From Chondrus crispus (taxonomy: Eukaryota > Rhodophyta > Florideophyceae > Gigartinales > Gigartinaceae): DNA of 64,000 nucleotides. The stretch spans positions 292,945-356,944 of the forward strand of contig NW_005179046.1 of NCBI RefSeq assembly GCF_000350225.1, read 5' to 3'. Below are positions 21,834 through 32,243 of the stretch, in pieces. Both the position numbers and the translations under genes were made by a program. The stretch's first letter is position 1. Each line of letters begins with the position of its first letter. The notes beneath the pieces are model-generated. The model was not told where the DNA came from. It ran no database searches and was given only the letters and a program-made list of their open reading frames with translations.

Positions 21834-22426
21834 AATACCGACGGTACCAACACAGGATAAGGGAAATAGGTAGAATTAGAGACAGAAAAGGATGGTGAAA
21901 TAAAAGAAAAAGAAAGGGGACCCCGGAGGGCAAAGGATAAAGTAATCTGTAGTAGAAGTGAATGTCTTGTAGAAGATGGACTTCGATCAAGACGATATCA
22001 GACTCTGGGAACTCGGGTTACCTTTACTGACTTGGTGGTCAGTGGGCTAAGGTATATATCGCCCCTCGAGCCACTACAGTAGCTCGCCGCGCTAGATTCT
22101 AAATGTAATCTAACGTTAGCCACATTAATGGTAACTAATAAAAATTAAACAAATAAAATAATAGTGTGAAATGATTTTCACTTGTGCCCCCCATTCGAGA
22201 CTACAGTATCCCTCGATCTCCTTTCGCTGTGCAGTGCCATTGCACCATAGCAATGTTTCCGCGTCTCACGAGAAAATCTCGCGTCCTGAAAATGTTGATA
22301 TCCTAGTTCGAAACCGGCGAACTTAGCCGCCGCTAGGATCCCAAATCTGTACGGGAGTCCGAGTAGACATTTCCAAAACACAAGTTGAACAATTTCAGAA
22401 AGTGCTACCGCATTTTTCGTAAGGAG

Positions 22427-23742
22427 TGTCGTGCACTGAGTGGGAAAGGTTGGATCTCCCTCGGGCAGAGCGCGCGCGTTGGGGGGCGCGTTGGGGGTTA
22501 TCGGGAGACCACCCGTAAGGGACTGGTACGGGGCCGGCGCGATGCGCAATAGGGAATTAAAGAGTAAAAGGAAATGGGGGACACGCCCAGGAAGGGCGGA
22601 GTGGTAGGGACAGGCTGGCGCGCGTAGGGACTGTAGGGAATCGGGGACGCGCGCGATAGAGATAGGTGGGAATTGAGCGAAGCAGATTAGCTCGCGTAGT
22701 ATAGCGGTAGGCTAATACTAAGCGCGAGGCTACAACTCTCAGTTCCAATGACTCAGGTTAGAGACCCAAGGCTTCGTGGTGTTTTACTTAGGGTCGGACG
22801 TCGACTATATAGAGGTCGACGTCGGAATATAATAATAATAACTAAATACAATAAAAGGCTACGACCCCCGTGACACGTGTTGGAGGGACACGAGTACATG
22901 TAGGTTACGACACGGAAGTACGTGGGGCATGACACGAGTCGTAGGGGATGACACGGATACACATAGGCAAGACTGTCAGTACTTCGAAAGGGCTTTGTAG
23001 TATAATCACCCCCAACGACGACGGGGGTCAGTACTGACAGTTCAGAAAGACCCCGATCGGCGGGAAGGAAGAAGCACGGCCCACCCACGGTACCGGGCAC
23101 GGGCTCGAGGTAGCCGGGAAGGAGGGGAATCGGGGAGGACGCGCGCACGCGCGAGCGGTTCGACGCCTCAACGCCCCGGAGCGGTACTGGGTGACGGTCC
23201 AGTACCGACGGGCGGAGGCGGAACCGGCTCGTGGGCGTGCTGCGCGCGTCCTCAACCAGCACGCGGTGCTACTCCTAGGTAACTAACGGAAGTACCTGAG
23301 AGTAAGCGGGAGGACCAAGGTGGAGGATCCTTGACAAGTCCGTGCTTGTCCCCCCTCCACCGCCGGCGGCCTACTCATATTTAATATTCATAGTAAACTA
23401 TCATAACACTACAGTAGTGCAGGTCGGCCTGCACTGTAGCGCTTTCAACCGTCGGCGCTGACAGCGCACGTATCGTACACGTGTGTGCGCGCGTCCCGGT
23501 ACACGTGGGGTACACATTTGCGCGCGGGCTGAGGCACTGTAGAGCTCGGGATCTACAGTTACAAATCGAATCTAAATCTAATTCCGGGAAGGGGATATGC
23601 TACAGGCTCTATGGAGCCTACACCCGGACGAGGCCGGTAGTTGGTTTACACGGATACTCGTGGTAAGTAACTTAAGATAGTGTGGTATGTCGCGTGTGCT
23701 ACAGTACTGCGCCGCGATAGAGCGGGCGGTCAGTGCTCTACA
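22427..23742 (+). repeat. R2 repeat copy 2, interrupted by R3 copy 2
   Basis: Begins TGTCGTGCACTG and ends GCTCTACA, flanked by AGGAG on both sides (22422-22426 and 23743-23747), a perfect 5-bp duplication. The left part aligns with 20467-21050 and the right part (23605-23742) with 21055-21194; the foreign block between is R3 in inverted orientation. No gene content. LTR-like, fossil. Confidence 0.6.
22996..23604 (-). repeat. R3 repeat copy 2, nested in R2 copy 2
   Basis: Bounded by TGTAGTATAATCACCCCC on the left and the reverse complement of TGTAGCATATCCCC on the right, with flanking 5-mers GGCTT and GGCTC (4 of 5). R2 copy 1 supplies the empty-site sequence. It is inverted relative to R3 copy 1. 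Hairpins include AGTGCAGG-tcgg-CCTGCACT (23416-23435) and CTGTAGA...TCTACAG (23537-23558). LTR-like, fossil. Confidence 0.6.
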
Positions 23743-23747
23743 AGGAG

Positions 23748-25137
23748 TTCGGCGAGAAAGAGGGAACGTTTGATCAATTGTTTCATTTTCAATCGCTTGG
23801 CAAACATTTTCTGACGTTAAGTCGGAAATAGGATGTGATGCCGAGAGCGACGGTGAATTTTTAAACACAAGTGTACTTCTGACGCCGCTAGTGTCTCTTT
23901 AGGTAAAAAGGCGCTTTAACAGTTCTGCTGATCAAGTCGACGATGCAGAAAAGCCAGATGTGGAGTCTCGTGATGATGGATACAGTATGCAGCGATCGTT
24001 CGAGCCCTGGTATCTCATTTGGCAATGGACTGGGCCTGGTACAACTGCCCGGCGGGTGTCCGTTGCAATTACGCTCCCCTCCGGTGTGGGCGTTGGAGTT
24101 TTTTGTCAAAGTCTGTGAAGGTAGTTTGTGGCTAGAACTTTCTGTACTATGGCCTGCAGCGTTAAGTGATGTTATTGTGATACACACGAAATGGCTAACT
24201 TGTAACGAACCAAATAAGCTGCAGCCTTATCACCCGAAGGTGCTCGGATTTGAGGCAGCTTAAACGGAATTCAGGGAGAAGAGCAGCGATAACGTTGATT
24301 CTGTATCGCGCATTGCGCTTCCCTTTAATGTACAGACGAATATAGAAGCAAGGTCTAACCAAGCGTGGCGTGAGATCGAGGTGAAAATAGTGTACCTTGA
24401 TCTGAAAGCACATGCCGAATATTATGCCATTCCAAAGGACAAGCAACCATTCGAATACTTTTAGTCCTTCTTTGTAAAGCAAGCTCGCCGAGGTCTGTAG
24501 CAGAAAGGGGTGAAGTTGTTCAAAATTATTATGAAAGGGCCTTGGTGCGAGGACGGGAAATATGGACATTCCCTCATCACTCTGAGATATGATACCCTCG
24601 GCAAGTCTCGAGGCTTGTATCTGCACTCAGAGCGTGTCTGCACTTGTAGTTAGGAGGCAACCCCTACGTGAACATCGGCTAATTTTGGAGATGTAGATTT
24701 TAGACGCGGTGTACAATGTAGTGTACACCGTCAGGTTTTCGAGGGGGCATTTTGGCGCCCTTTTTCCCTCACTCACCTACTTTTACCGCATATTTGTGCA
24801 TCCCACGCACTCCGTGTACGCACGGGTATTTCCCTTCAAAAACCTCGCCCTGGCGCCCCAAAAGAAATAATATCAAACTCAAATTTTACGATTTTTGTGG
24901 TGTACCTTACAGTGAACATGGCCCGTACAGCTCAAAATCAAAGGTTACTGAACGGCACAGCGAACTCGCAATACTTGCCCGCTTGCGCCCTAGCCTGCTC
25001 GGTTTGATGCGTCTAACTGCCGCCTCTCAGTTGGGGACGTACAGCTTCAGACAATGAAAACTATGGAAACCTTTGCCAAGTATTTGTTCGCGTACAGTAG
25101 AGTGAACACAGCATTTTCAACTAGGAATATATGGTAC
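23748..25137. other. Unassigned AT-rich stretch
   Basis: Open frames of about 100-140 codons on both strands (for example 23943-24263 plus, 24195-24626 minus), none with a motif I recognise. A small hairpin, CGGTGTACA-atgtag-TGTACACCG, lies near 24707-24730. Probably remains of mobile elements. Confidence 0.3.
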
Positions 25138-25360
25138 AGTTGTGGAAACAATAATAAAGTACCATCCCAGAAACGGCATTTCTGGACAGAGACAAGTGCT
25201 TGATTCAAAACGTCCCTGCGCCCCCTCATAAAAGCAGATTCGTGTTTCCCGCTCCTTTGAGTGGGAAACACGAATCTGTAAACGGTTTTATACAATCGTG
25301 CATGTTATTTTCAGTACAGTCTGACAGCGTATACAGATGTGGAGATATGTTTAAGGCAAC
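25138..25360 (-). repeat. R5 repeat copy a
   Basis: About 220 bp aligned, in reverse complement, with 28746-28965. Shared stretches include GGACAG(A/G)GACAAGTG and CGAATCTGTAAA. This copy contains a 16-bp perfect stem, CAGATTCGTGTTTCCC (25235-25250) with its complement at 25263-25278 and a 12-nt loop, which the other copy lacks. Confidence 0.55.
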
Positions 25361-25388
25361 GTGTCGTAAAGTGCTCTGCATGAGGTCT

Positions 25389-26035
25389 TTAGTACTTTTT
25401 TGCGTGTCCCTTGCTCTTTACGACCTCGAGGCACGGCTTCTGCATTGACCAGACCAATTTATAAAGCGTTTGCTCCGATATGGCATCCCACCAAGCCAAT
25501 ACACACTCTTTCAGCTGCTCTACTCCTCGCAACTGACCTCGATGCCGGTAAATTTTACGAACAAGAATTCCCCACATGATTTCAATGATTTTCAGATCAG
25601 GAATTTAGCTGGGCCGTCCAGAACAACCATAACCCCCCACTGCACAACTCCGTCACGACGTGGGCCCGGTGAATTGATAATTCCTCTTGCTGGAATAGCC
25701 GGCTTGGTCCAATTTCTTGATCGGCAAACAGCGACAGAAAGCTTTCTAGCGTCTGCATATACTTAAGCGCTGTTTACTTTGCGCAAACTTCGCAATTCGA
25801 CCTTTTCCGGCAACAAACGCCTCCCAAACCATCAAAGACCGGCCCCTGTTTGCGCTTCGAAATCTTGAATCTTCCCCTCGCCAGTCTTGCTAACACCAGG
25901 CCAAGTCATCTGGGTCGTCCCAGTTGCATTTTTCTCGTCACTCCACACGGTATTGCTCCAGCTTGGGATTTTCCTGGTCACCTTTTCTGTCTCCCATGCC
26001 ACGTATGCGGTCTTGTGATGAGTTTCCATTTGTAT
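25389..26035 (-). mobile_element. Tc1/mariner-type transposase remnant
   Basis: Minus strand, from right to left: WSNTVWSDEKNAT (second catalytic Asp region of Tc1 transposases, WSDEKxF), then a decayed middle, then MWGILVRKIYRHRGQLRGVE and LKECVLAWWDAISEQTLYKL, VWSMQKPCLEVVKSKG. The latter is the characteristic ENLWGxLKRxVY...IxxxxLxxLVxSMxxRxxxVIxxKG end of Tc1-like proteins. Several stops and frame changes separate the two. The N-terminal HTH was not found. It is a dead, 5'-truncated copy read leftwards. Confidence 0.6.
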
Positions 26036-26329
26036 TACACTCCTAATGTTTATATATTTCTACGTGGGATGTTAGGTGAGTATCTGCCGCACGTGTGGAG
26101 TGTGTGATAACTCCCTTCAACTCTTGGCTTGGTGAGAGGCTTCGAAGACGTGGCCTAGAGCACGGGACACGCGGCAGGCATTTAACCAGTACGGTCTAGC
26201 TCGCGGAAAGAGAATTGCGCACGTGGCCGACCACGCCATGTCATCCCGAAGTGCGGATTAGGGTACAACCGGTGACGGGTAAGAAACCAGCACGGGTAAG
26301 TAACGGAAAGGTAGTGTAGCAAAACTACC

Positions 26330-27420
26330 TGTAGTGCAATACACCTGTCAGGCAGAGACCGAGGTTCGATGGTCCAACAACAGCAAAAACAACAAAAAGA
26401 ACAAACGCAACAACTTCCGATGTCGCAGCGCTACGGAGCGTCCGACTCTCCCTTCTCCGTTTAAACGAGCTTGCGACTCGTAGTAGCTCGGATCCCTGAT
26501 AGGGGACACAGAGACATTGCCCGGCCCGGGATCGTTCTGGTAGAGGCTTGCGAAGAGAAATGCTTGACGGGTGTGGGGAGGGGCGTGTACGTAGGGTACC
26601 CCGGTTCCACTGGCTTGTAAGACCAATGCTCTTTGAGCGTCTTCGACACCTCGTAAGGAGACAAGGCCTTCGATGGGGGCGTTGCAACGCAGCCCGACGG
26701 GATGAAATGAAAGTAGCAGCGCTACAAAAATGTGCCCCCCGATGGCTGGAAACACCTTCACCGGTTCGGTCGCAACCGAGGACGATGGCACCAACACTGA
26801 CTTGTACACTTGTAAAGCCCTTCGAGGGAGACATCGTTGCAACAGTCTCCGTGGGAAAATAGGTCACAGTAGCAGCGCTACGTCAACGTGTGGCCCGATC
26901 GGGTTGCGGCCGAACTGGTGCACGTGTCCTTGCCATCGATGGCAAGGACACGTACACCAGCTCGGTCGCAACCAATACCGACGGTACCAACACAGGATAA
27001 GGGAAATAGGTAGAATTAGAGACAGAAAAGGATGGTGAAATAAAAGAAAAAGAAAGGGGACCCCCGAGGGCAAAGGATAAAGTAATCTGTAGTAGAAGTG
27101 AATGTCTTGTAGAAGATGGACTTCGATCAAGACGATATCAGACTCTGGGAACTCGGGTTACCTTTACTGACTTGGTGGTCAGTGGGCTAAGGTATATATC
27201 GCCCCTCGAGCCACTACAGTAGCTCGCGGCGCTAGATTCTAAATCTAATCTAAAGGTAGCCAAACTAATGTTAACTAATTAACTAAATAAAATAAAATAA
27301 TTAAAAATTAAAACTGTGCGATTATTCACACGTGTGTCCCCCATCCCAGACTATTTTTCATACCTTATAAAATTCCTTTCCGTTCACCCCTATGTAGAGT
27401 CCCATGTTGCAATACACTAC
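26330..27420 (+). repeat. R1 repeat copy 2 (LTR-like)
   Basis: Starts TGTAGTGCAATACACC and ends ...GCAATACACTAC. From 26342 onward it is nearly identical to 21202-22180, so R1 copies 1 and 2 form one young subfamily. It carries the 72-bp palindrome (26902-26973) and the GGTATATATCGCC box (about 27190). The flanking duplication is imperfect (CTACC left, CTACG right). The frames within it (for example 26325-26867 minus) repeat those in copy 1 and are not recognisable proteins. Fossil. Confidence 0.6.
26902..26973. repeat. 72-bp near-perfect palindrome in R1 copy 2
   Basis: Same palindrome as 21762-21833, centred on ATC|GAT, with one additional mismatch. Confidence 0.85.
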
Positions 27421-27424
27421 CTAC

Positions 27425-28020
27425 GTCTTTATATTAGATTTAGAATTAGATGTGGCACTGTAAGGTACAGACCTCACAGCGTGCGCACGCGCACCAACAC
27501 GTGTACCCCAGTGTACCACACGTGTGCTGTCAGCACCGACGTCTGACATCGTTTCAGTGCAGGCCGGCGCGCACTGTCTACAGTAGCTAACTACAGTACA
27601 GTCCGTACTGTACTGTAGACCGTTAATTAACTTGTAAAAATAAATATAGGTAGCGACGGCCGGCGGAGGGGACCCAAGGTAGGCAACTCTCCACCGACGG
27701 TCTCCCCGCCAGCTTATTCTAACCGTTTGTGCCGACGGAACAGCGAGCGTTAGAAGCCACCGCGCGGGTAATGGACGCGCGGGACCACATCTGCGAGCTC
27801 GGATCCGCCTCTTCCCGTCCGAACCGGATCGTCAACCGGTACTGCTCTGTGGCGTCGAGGCATCGATTCGCTCGCCTAGGCGCGCGTCCCCGTCGACACC
27901 GCTCTACCACCAGCTACCGACCCGAACCAGGTGACGTTGGTTGGTGCAAGACCCTCAGTACAGCCGATCCGAAGAACGCCGCGAACACCCTTCCGCCGTG
28001 TTGGGGGTGTTTATAAGACA
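27425..28020 (+). repeat. R3 repeat copy 3
   Basis: Follows R1 copy 2 directly. Shares with R3 copies 1 and 2 the ATTAGATTTAGA start, the ACACGTGTACC-rich hairpin zone, a GCGG(A/T)GG-rich middle and the GGGGGTGTTTAT end. It contains CTACAGTACAGT-ccgt-ACTGTACTGTAG (27591-27618), a perfect 12-bp stem. Ends are eroded. LTR-like, fossil. Confidence 0.5.
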
Positions 28021-28745
28021 GGTAGTATTTAGGCTCAAAAGGGGCGCGGGCAGGCCTGCCCCCGGTTTACTGTTGGGGACCAGTGTCGGGTCTTAACCCC
28101 TTAGAGGAACGCCAGAACACCTGTCCCAGTACAGTATCTGCCGTGTAGTGTGAACCGGGTACTGTACCCGATTAAAATTCTAGCGCCCTAAATACGAACT
28201 ACGGCACGGGTTCCGAAGCAACACGTGGGCACTACTGTACACGAGTACTGAGCTGGGACCAATCGGAATGCCCCCCTCACACCACGTGGACACCTGGCCC
28301 GTGTGTATATGCTGTACGGCTGCAGATTACCGACCTCCGTGCGCGTCGGCTGTCATTCTACCTCGAGCTTGCACAGATAGTTGTAGAGCTTGGCAAAGAT
28401 CTTAAGAGCTCATAAATCCGTCGGATGTTTCTCGATTTATCAGTATTCAAGATGCTACAGTGCGCTTAATTGGCCTAATAGCTCTTTTGATGGACCTATA
28501 CGCATCTGGGCTGCGCAGAAACTTTTGCACGACCGTCCGACTGCGTTTCAGCTCTTTTGTGATGCGATTCTAGGATTATTTGGCTATGTGGAAAGCCATA
28601 ATTTTCCTATGCTCCTTCCTGCTGAGTGAGACAGCACGACGCTTGCTTAAGGGCAGAAGATGCGACCTAAGAGGAGCCCAGGATGTTTCCGATGCTCTTT
28701 TAATCATTGGCATTTCATTTCTCCCGCCAATATCCGAACACTACG
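28021..28745. other. Unassigned sequence
   Basis: Contains the palindrome GGGCAGGCCTGCCC (about 28050) and a plus-strand frame (28390-28629) with no recognisable motif. Nothing else seen. Confidence 0.3.
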
Positions 28746-29257
28746 TTAGCGGGACGTGTGTGGGATATGGTGCTTTACATATATTTCCACTTTTGAATAT
28801 TCTCTCAGACTGTGATGCAAGAAATATGCATGCTTGTACCCTTTTACAGATTCGGGTTTCCTGCTCCTTTTATGATGGGTGGCAGGGATGCTCTTTAATC
28901 GAACACTTGTCCCTGTCCAAAAGGTGCTAGTTTTCGGTGGTGCTTTGTAGTTTTCCACCAATGTATCATGATTTTATAGTCGCATGTAGGGCACACCCAA
29001 GTTTTGCAATTCTTGGAACCGCATGAATAGTGACATTGCCGAAATACTGAGAGGGGACTAAGGCAGGTGCCGCATGTAGACCAAAACTTGAATACTACTT
29101 CTATTACACACGTCGCCACACTGTCATGCCATACTTGCTCCTTGCCGCCGCCGACTAACCTCAGGTCCATTGCACCTACAATACAAGCTAGCGTTTCGGA
29201 ATTATGGCGAATTAGTGGAAGAAAGCATCGGGTCGAGGTGTCCCAGAAACCCATCAT
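28746..29257 (-). mobile_element. R5 repeat copy b with an unrecognised Cys-rich frame
   Basis: 28746-28965 is the inverted partner of 25138-25360. The minus-strand frame 28895-29257 (120 codons) contains CGTC, CGSKNCKTWVCPTCDYKI and HWWKTTKHHRK. The Cys spacing looks like a zinc ribbon and the C-terminal part is repeated in degraded form in copy a, so this was probably a coding part of a mobile element. I cannot assign a superfamily. Confidence 0.35.
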
Positions 29258-29729
29258 TTTGGAGTTGGCGGTAAAATAGTGGAGTCTCGTGAATTAGCAG
29301 CAGAATCTGTCCAAAAACTCTGTTGGAGGTCAAAAGTTGATTCTAGAAGTAGGCGCTCGCGAACTTTAACTGTTTGAAAGAATATGACTGTCCTGAGAAC
29401 GGTGGTATGTCTACCCACCTTTGAGGCAACCGTCAGACTTCGATACAAAACCCTTTCTATTGATTTCTTTCTGCTTCTGATCTCCTCCTCGACTTAGTCG
29501 CCCACACTCTCGCCTTAAGATTCATACACGACCTCTTCAATTGCCTTGTCTCTGCTAGCAATTTCTGTCTTCGACTTTCATTTGGCAATGCACTAAAGCT
29601 CAAAATACACCCTTTCGTATCCCACGTAACTACCTTGGCAATTCGGATCAACTCAATTAAAGATTCATGCATTGATCAGGGTCCTCTGAAATGCTGTTGT
29701 ACTGATTGTTCACCCGTAACGTTTCCTTT
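29258..29729. other. Unassigned spacer
   Basis: Only short frames; no repeat partner noticed. Confidence 0.3.
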
Positions 29730-30760
29730 TATCTCGGAACTAGGGGATTTCTGAAAGCGAAAGTCGTAGTCATCTCTGAACGTTTTGCGGTTTGAGGGGA
29801 AAACAAACTACACATCGGTCTACACTCTTCCTGGACATGGTGTGGTAGGAACTTGGTGGGCTCGTTAACTGGATTGTGCCCGGATCGAATCCAACTGACA
29901 TCACATGTCTTATGCTTGTGGTACGTCTCTCTCGCGACCTTAACAACAATAATCAGCCTCTTCTCCCTCGTCATGATTGACTTAGTAATCGTCTTGAGAT
30001 ACTGTCGGAATTGGTTGGCATGGCGAGGAGAAGATCGGTATGCAGGATGTGTGTTAGATCGTGGCGCACCAGGTAAGCGCAATCCAATCCATCTGAAAAG
30101 ACTAACAACTCTGCTCCCATGACCGAACAACTAATCCTTTTTCTTTATAACGATGCGAAATTGATTATAGTACATCTTCCCGATTTACTACAGAGAAGTA
30201 CATTACAGCTGAACTGCGGTCGAGAATTGGGCGTATTGGCAAAAGAACAATAAGTAGAAACACTCAAGGAATCGGTGTTTTGATCTAGGCGGTGTTATTT
30301 AATTCTGCCACTCGCTTTCTTCTGGGCTTGCACAATAATATCGTTCACAGATTTGACATGTTTCTTCCTAAAGTGATACTTGGTAACTTTTGCCGCTAAA
30401 TTCACAGCCGCAGCTAGATCAAGTGTTGTGGGAACAAGCGACTAAAACTCTTGTCTCTTCAAGCGAAATTCCAGTACGGCACAGGTGGAATCAAGCAGCA
30501 ATTATTCGCAAACTGCTCTTAGTGCATGAGGTACCCGTCATCACCTTCTAGCTTTTCAATATTGATTGCAGAGAATGGGAACTGATCGTTCTCCCGCGGT
30601 TCGGATTGAAAGTTTTCACCTCTCATCTTTGACTCTGATTCGAATCCCATGCCACCTCGTCCAATGGTTTCGTCTGCGTAAGCTCCAGGCAGTCCTATCA
30701 GTTTATTGTGTAAGAGCTTGAAGAACAGGGATAGATCACCACTTGTCAGTATCATCATGA
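29730..30760 (-). mobile_element. Ty1/copia fragment (RT and RNase H parts), fossil
   Basis: Read leftwards: an RT-palm-like stretch (KLIGLPGAYADETI) and downstream RT sequence near 30520-30758, then the RNase H end (TREKRLIIVVKVARETYHKH, CDVSWIRSGHNPVNEPTKF, about 29830-30000), whose WIRxxxNPxxxxTK ending is typical of copia. It is much broken and lacks gag, integrase and visible LTRs. It resembles, but is separate from, the fuller copia element at 34.2-42.8 kb. Confidence 0.55.
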
Positions 30761-31034
30761 GCCCTTGGCGTACGTGTTGAGAAAATGTAACGTGCCAATA
30801 ATCCCCCGAGTACAGTAAGCTCTAAAGAGGCTTAAGCAGCTGTAACAGTTGCCCGGAGTCAAGATGGAATTCTTTTGATAGCGTAACTAACACATCTCGC
30901 TTGAGTCCCTTCGGCACTCTGTAGATAGGCCGGCGACAGGTCCCCAGATCACAATGGAAATCTCAGCACTGAACCCATAGTATTGAGAACACGAACCGAA
31001 CTTTGACTCAAGTTGGTGCTGATTGTAACTTAAC
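30761..31034. other. Unassigned spacer
   Basis: Possibly the upstream remains of the copia fragment; no motif seen. Confidence 0.25.
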
Positions 31035-31480
31035 CATCCCCTTACGGGCGGGTGTGAATGCGCAGTCCGAGGAAAGACCCTGATCGAAAGCGAATTGGAA
31101 AAGGGGCATAGGAAAGGACACGGGTCTTGATCGCAGTGCTGGAGCGGGAGGGTGGCGAGCGCGTATTGTTACTTGGAGGAGCGGATCGACGCCTCGACGC
31201 CCCGGGCTTCCCCGGGTGACGTACCAGTGCCCACAGGCGGAGGAAGATCCCTACACTCCCGCTCACGATGCGTTCGTTACCTGGACCGATCCCCTCTTGA
31301 ACGTGGTCCTGAATATAGAGCAGGTGCTAGGGTAAGCGTCGGGTGTTGCCAAGGAAATGGTTCTGGCCAAGCCCGTGCCTACCCATCCCTTCCGCCGTCG
31401 GTCCTCTGCAGTTTAATATACCAGAACGCGGCTATCATAAAACCCTAGAGTACAGTACGTACTGTATTGTTGTGTTTTTG
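31035..31480 (-). repeat. R3 repeat copy 4, diverged and partial
   Basis: Shares with the inverted R3 copy 2 the GACGCCTCGACGCCCCGG block (about 31187) and the TTTAATAT...CTATCATAA tail followed by a perfect palindrome TACAGTACGTACTGTA (31451-31466). More diverged than the other copies; fossil. Confidence 0.4.
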
Positions 31481-32243
31481 AGTTTACAATCTCGCTTACA
31501 GACGCCTTCCTGGATTAGAAGGCCGGTATGAGAGGGCCAGCGAGTGTAGGGGCAATGCTGTGCGCATGACAGACCGGGATCGAATTACACCGCCGTCTGG
31601 AATCCGCGGCACCGCTGTCGACGGAGCACAGCCCGAACGGAGTGCGCCAGAGCACGGCCGGCTGGATGCTCTGGGGTAGCGCATGGGTGCAATACGAAGC
31701 GGGCGGCGGTGGTGGCGGACAGCGGGAAACGGAAGGCGGCAATTTGCCCGGAAGGAGGAGAGCGGAGCGAAACGGAGGAGGTCCCCAGTGGAAGAAGCTA
31801 GTGTACGAGAGGGTGATGGCCGGGGTATTTGATTAGGAATAGTGTTTTGCCTGGAGTAAAGGAGGCATCGACGCCTCGACTGGAGAGAGAAGGAAATTTT
31901 GCGAGGCACAACCAAGTACTGCTCGTAACATTACAAATTTGAAAGTAATTACAAACCGTCGCGAGGACCGGACCAGGGTCGTGACGGTCATAGATATGGG
32001 ACCTGAAGAGTCGCAAAGCGGAGAGCGTGCATCCTCAGAGGACGCCAGGAACGCAGATAGAATTCTTTGAGGATGCCCTGTGACTCCAGCCGCGAGGAAT
32101 GAGGGCATTGCAAGACCGTGGAATGCACCAGCAGCGAGGCGCCTGGACATGAAAGCCTCTTTAAAGCGGGGTACGAGAAGGGTGGGTGCTGGTATTCCCA
32201 GCAAGTGGCGTATAGGGAGCTCTAGACCAAGTTTCTGAGTGCC
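31481..32243. other. GC-rich sequence upstream of a gag-pro remnant
   Basis: No recognised coding sequence. May be an LTR or leader of the adjacent gag-pro element; no second copy in the window. Confidence 0.3.

Larger units (their letters stand above)
20457..22249 (+). repeat. R1 repeat copy 1 (LTR-like), interrupted by R2 copy 1
   Basis: Begins TGTAGTGCAA at 20457, is interrupted by R2 copy 1, resumes at about 21195 and ends near 22249. The flanks carry GCAAT on both sides (20452-20456 and 22250-22254), a clean 5-bp duplication spanning the composite. Resumed sequence is nearly identical to R1 copy 2 at 26330-27420. It contains a TATATAT box region (GGTATATATCGCC, about 22050), as an LTR promoter would. 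TG...CA ends, 5-bp duplication and lack of genes suggest a solo LTR; fossil. Confidence 0.6.

Noticed and set aside
20457-28020. R1-R3 as ends of one large DNA transposon (Polinton- or Ginger-like)
   Set aside because: Each copy is about 0.6-1.1 kb with its own ends and flanking duplications, and no capsid, polymerase or integrase gene lies between them; solo LTR-like repeats fit better.
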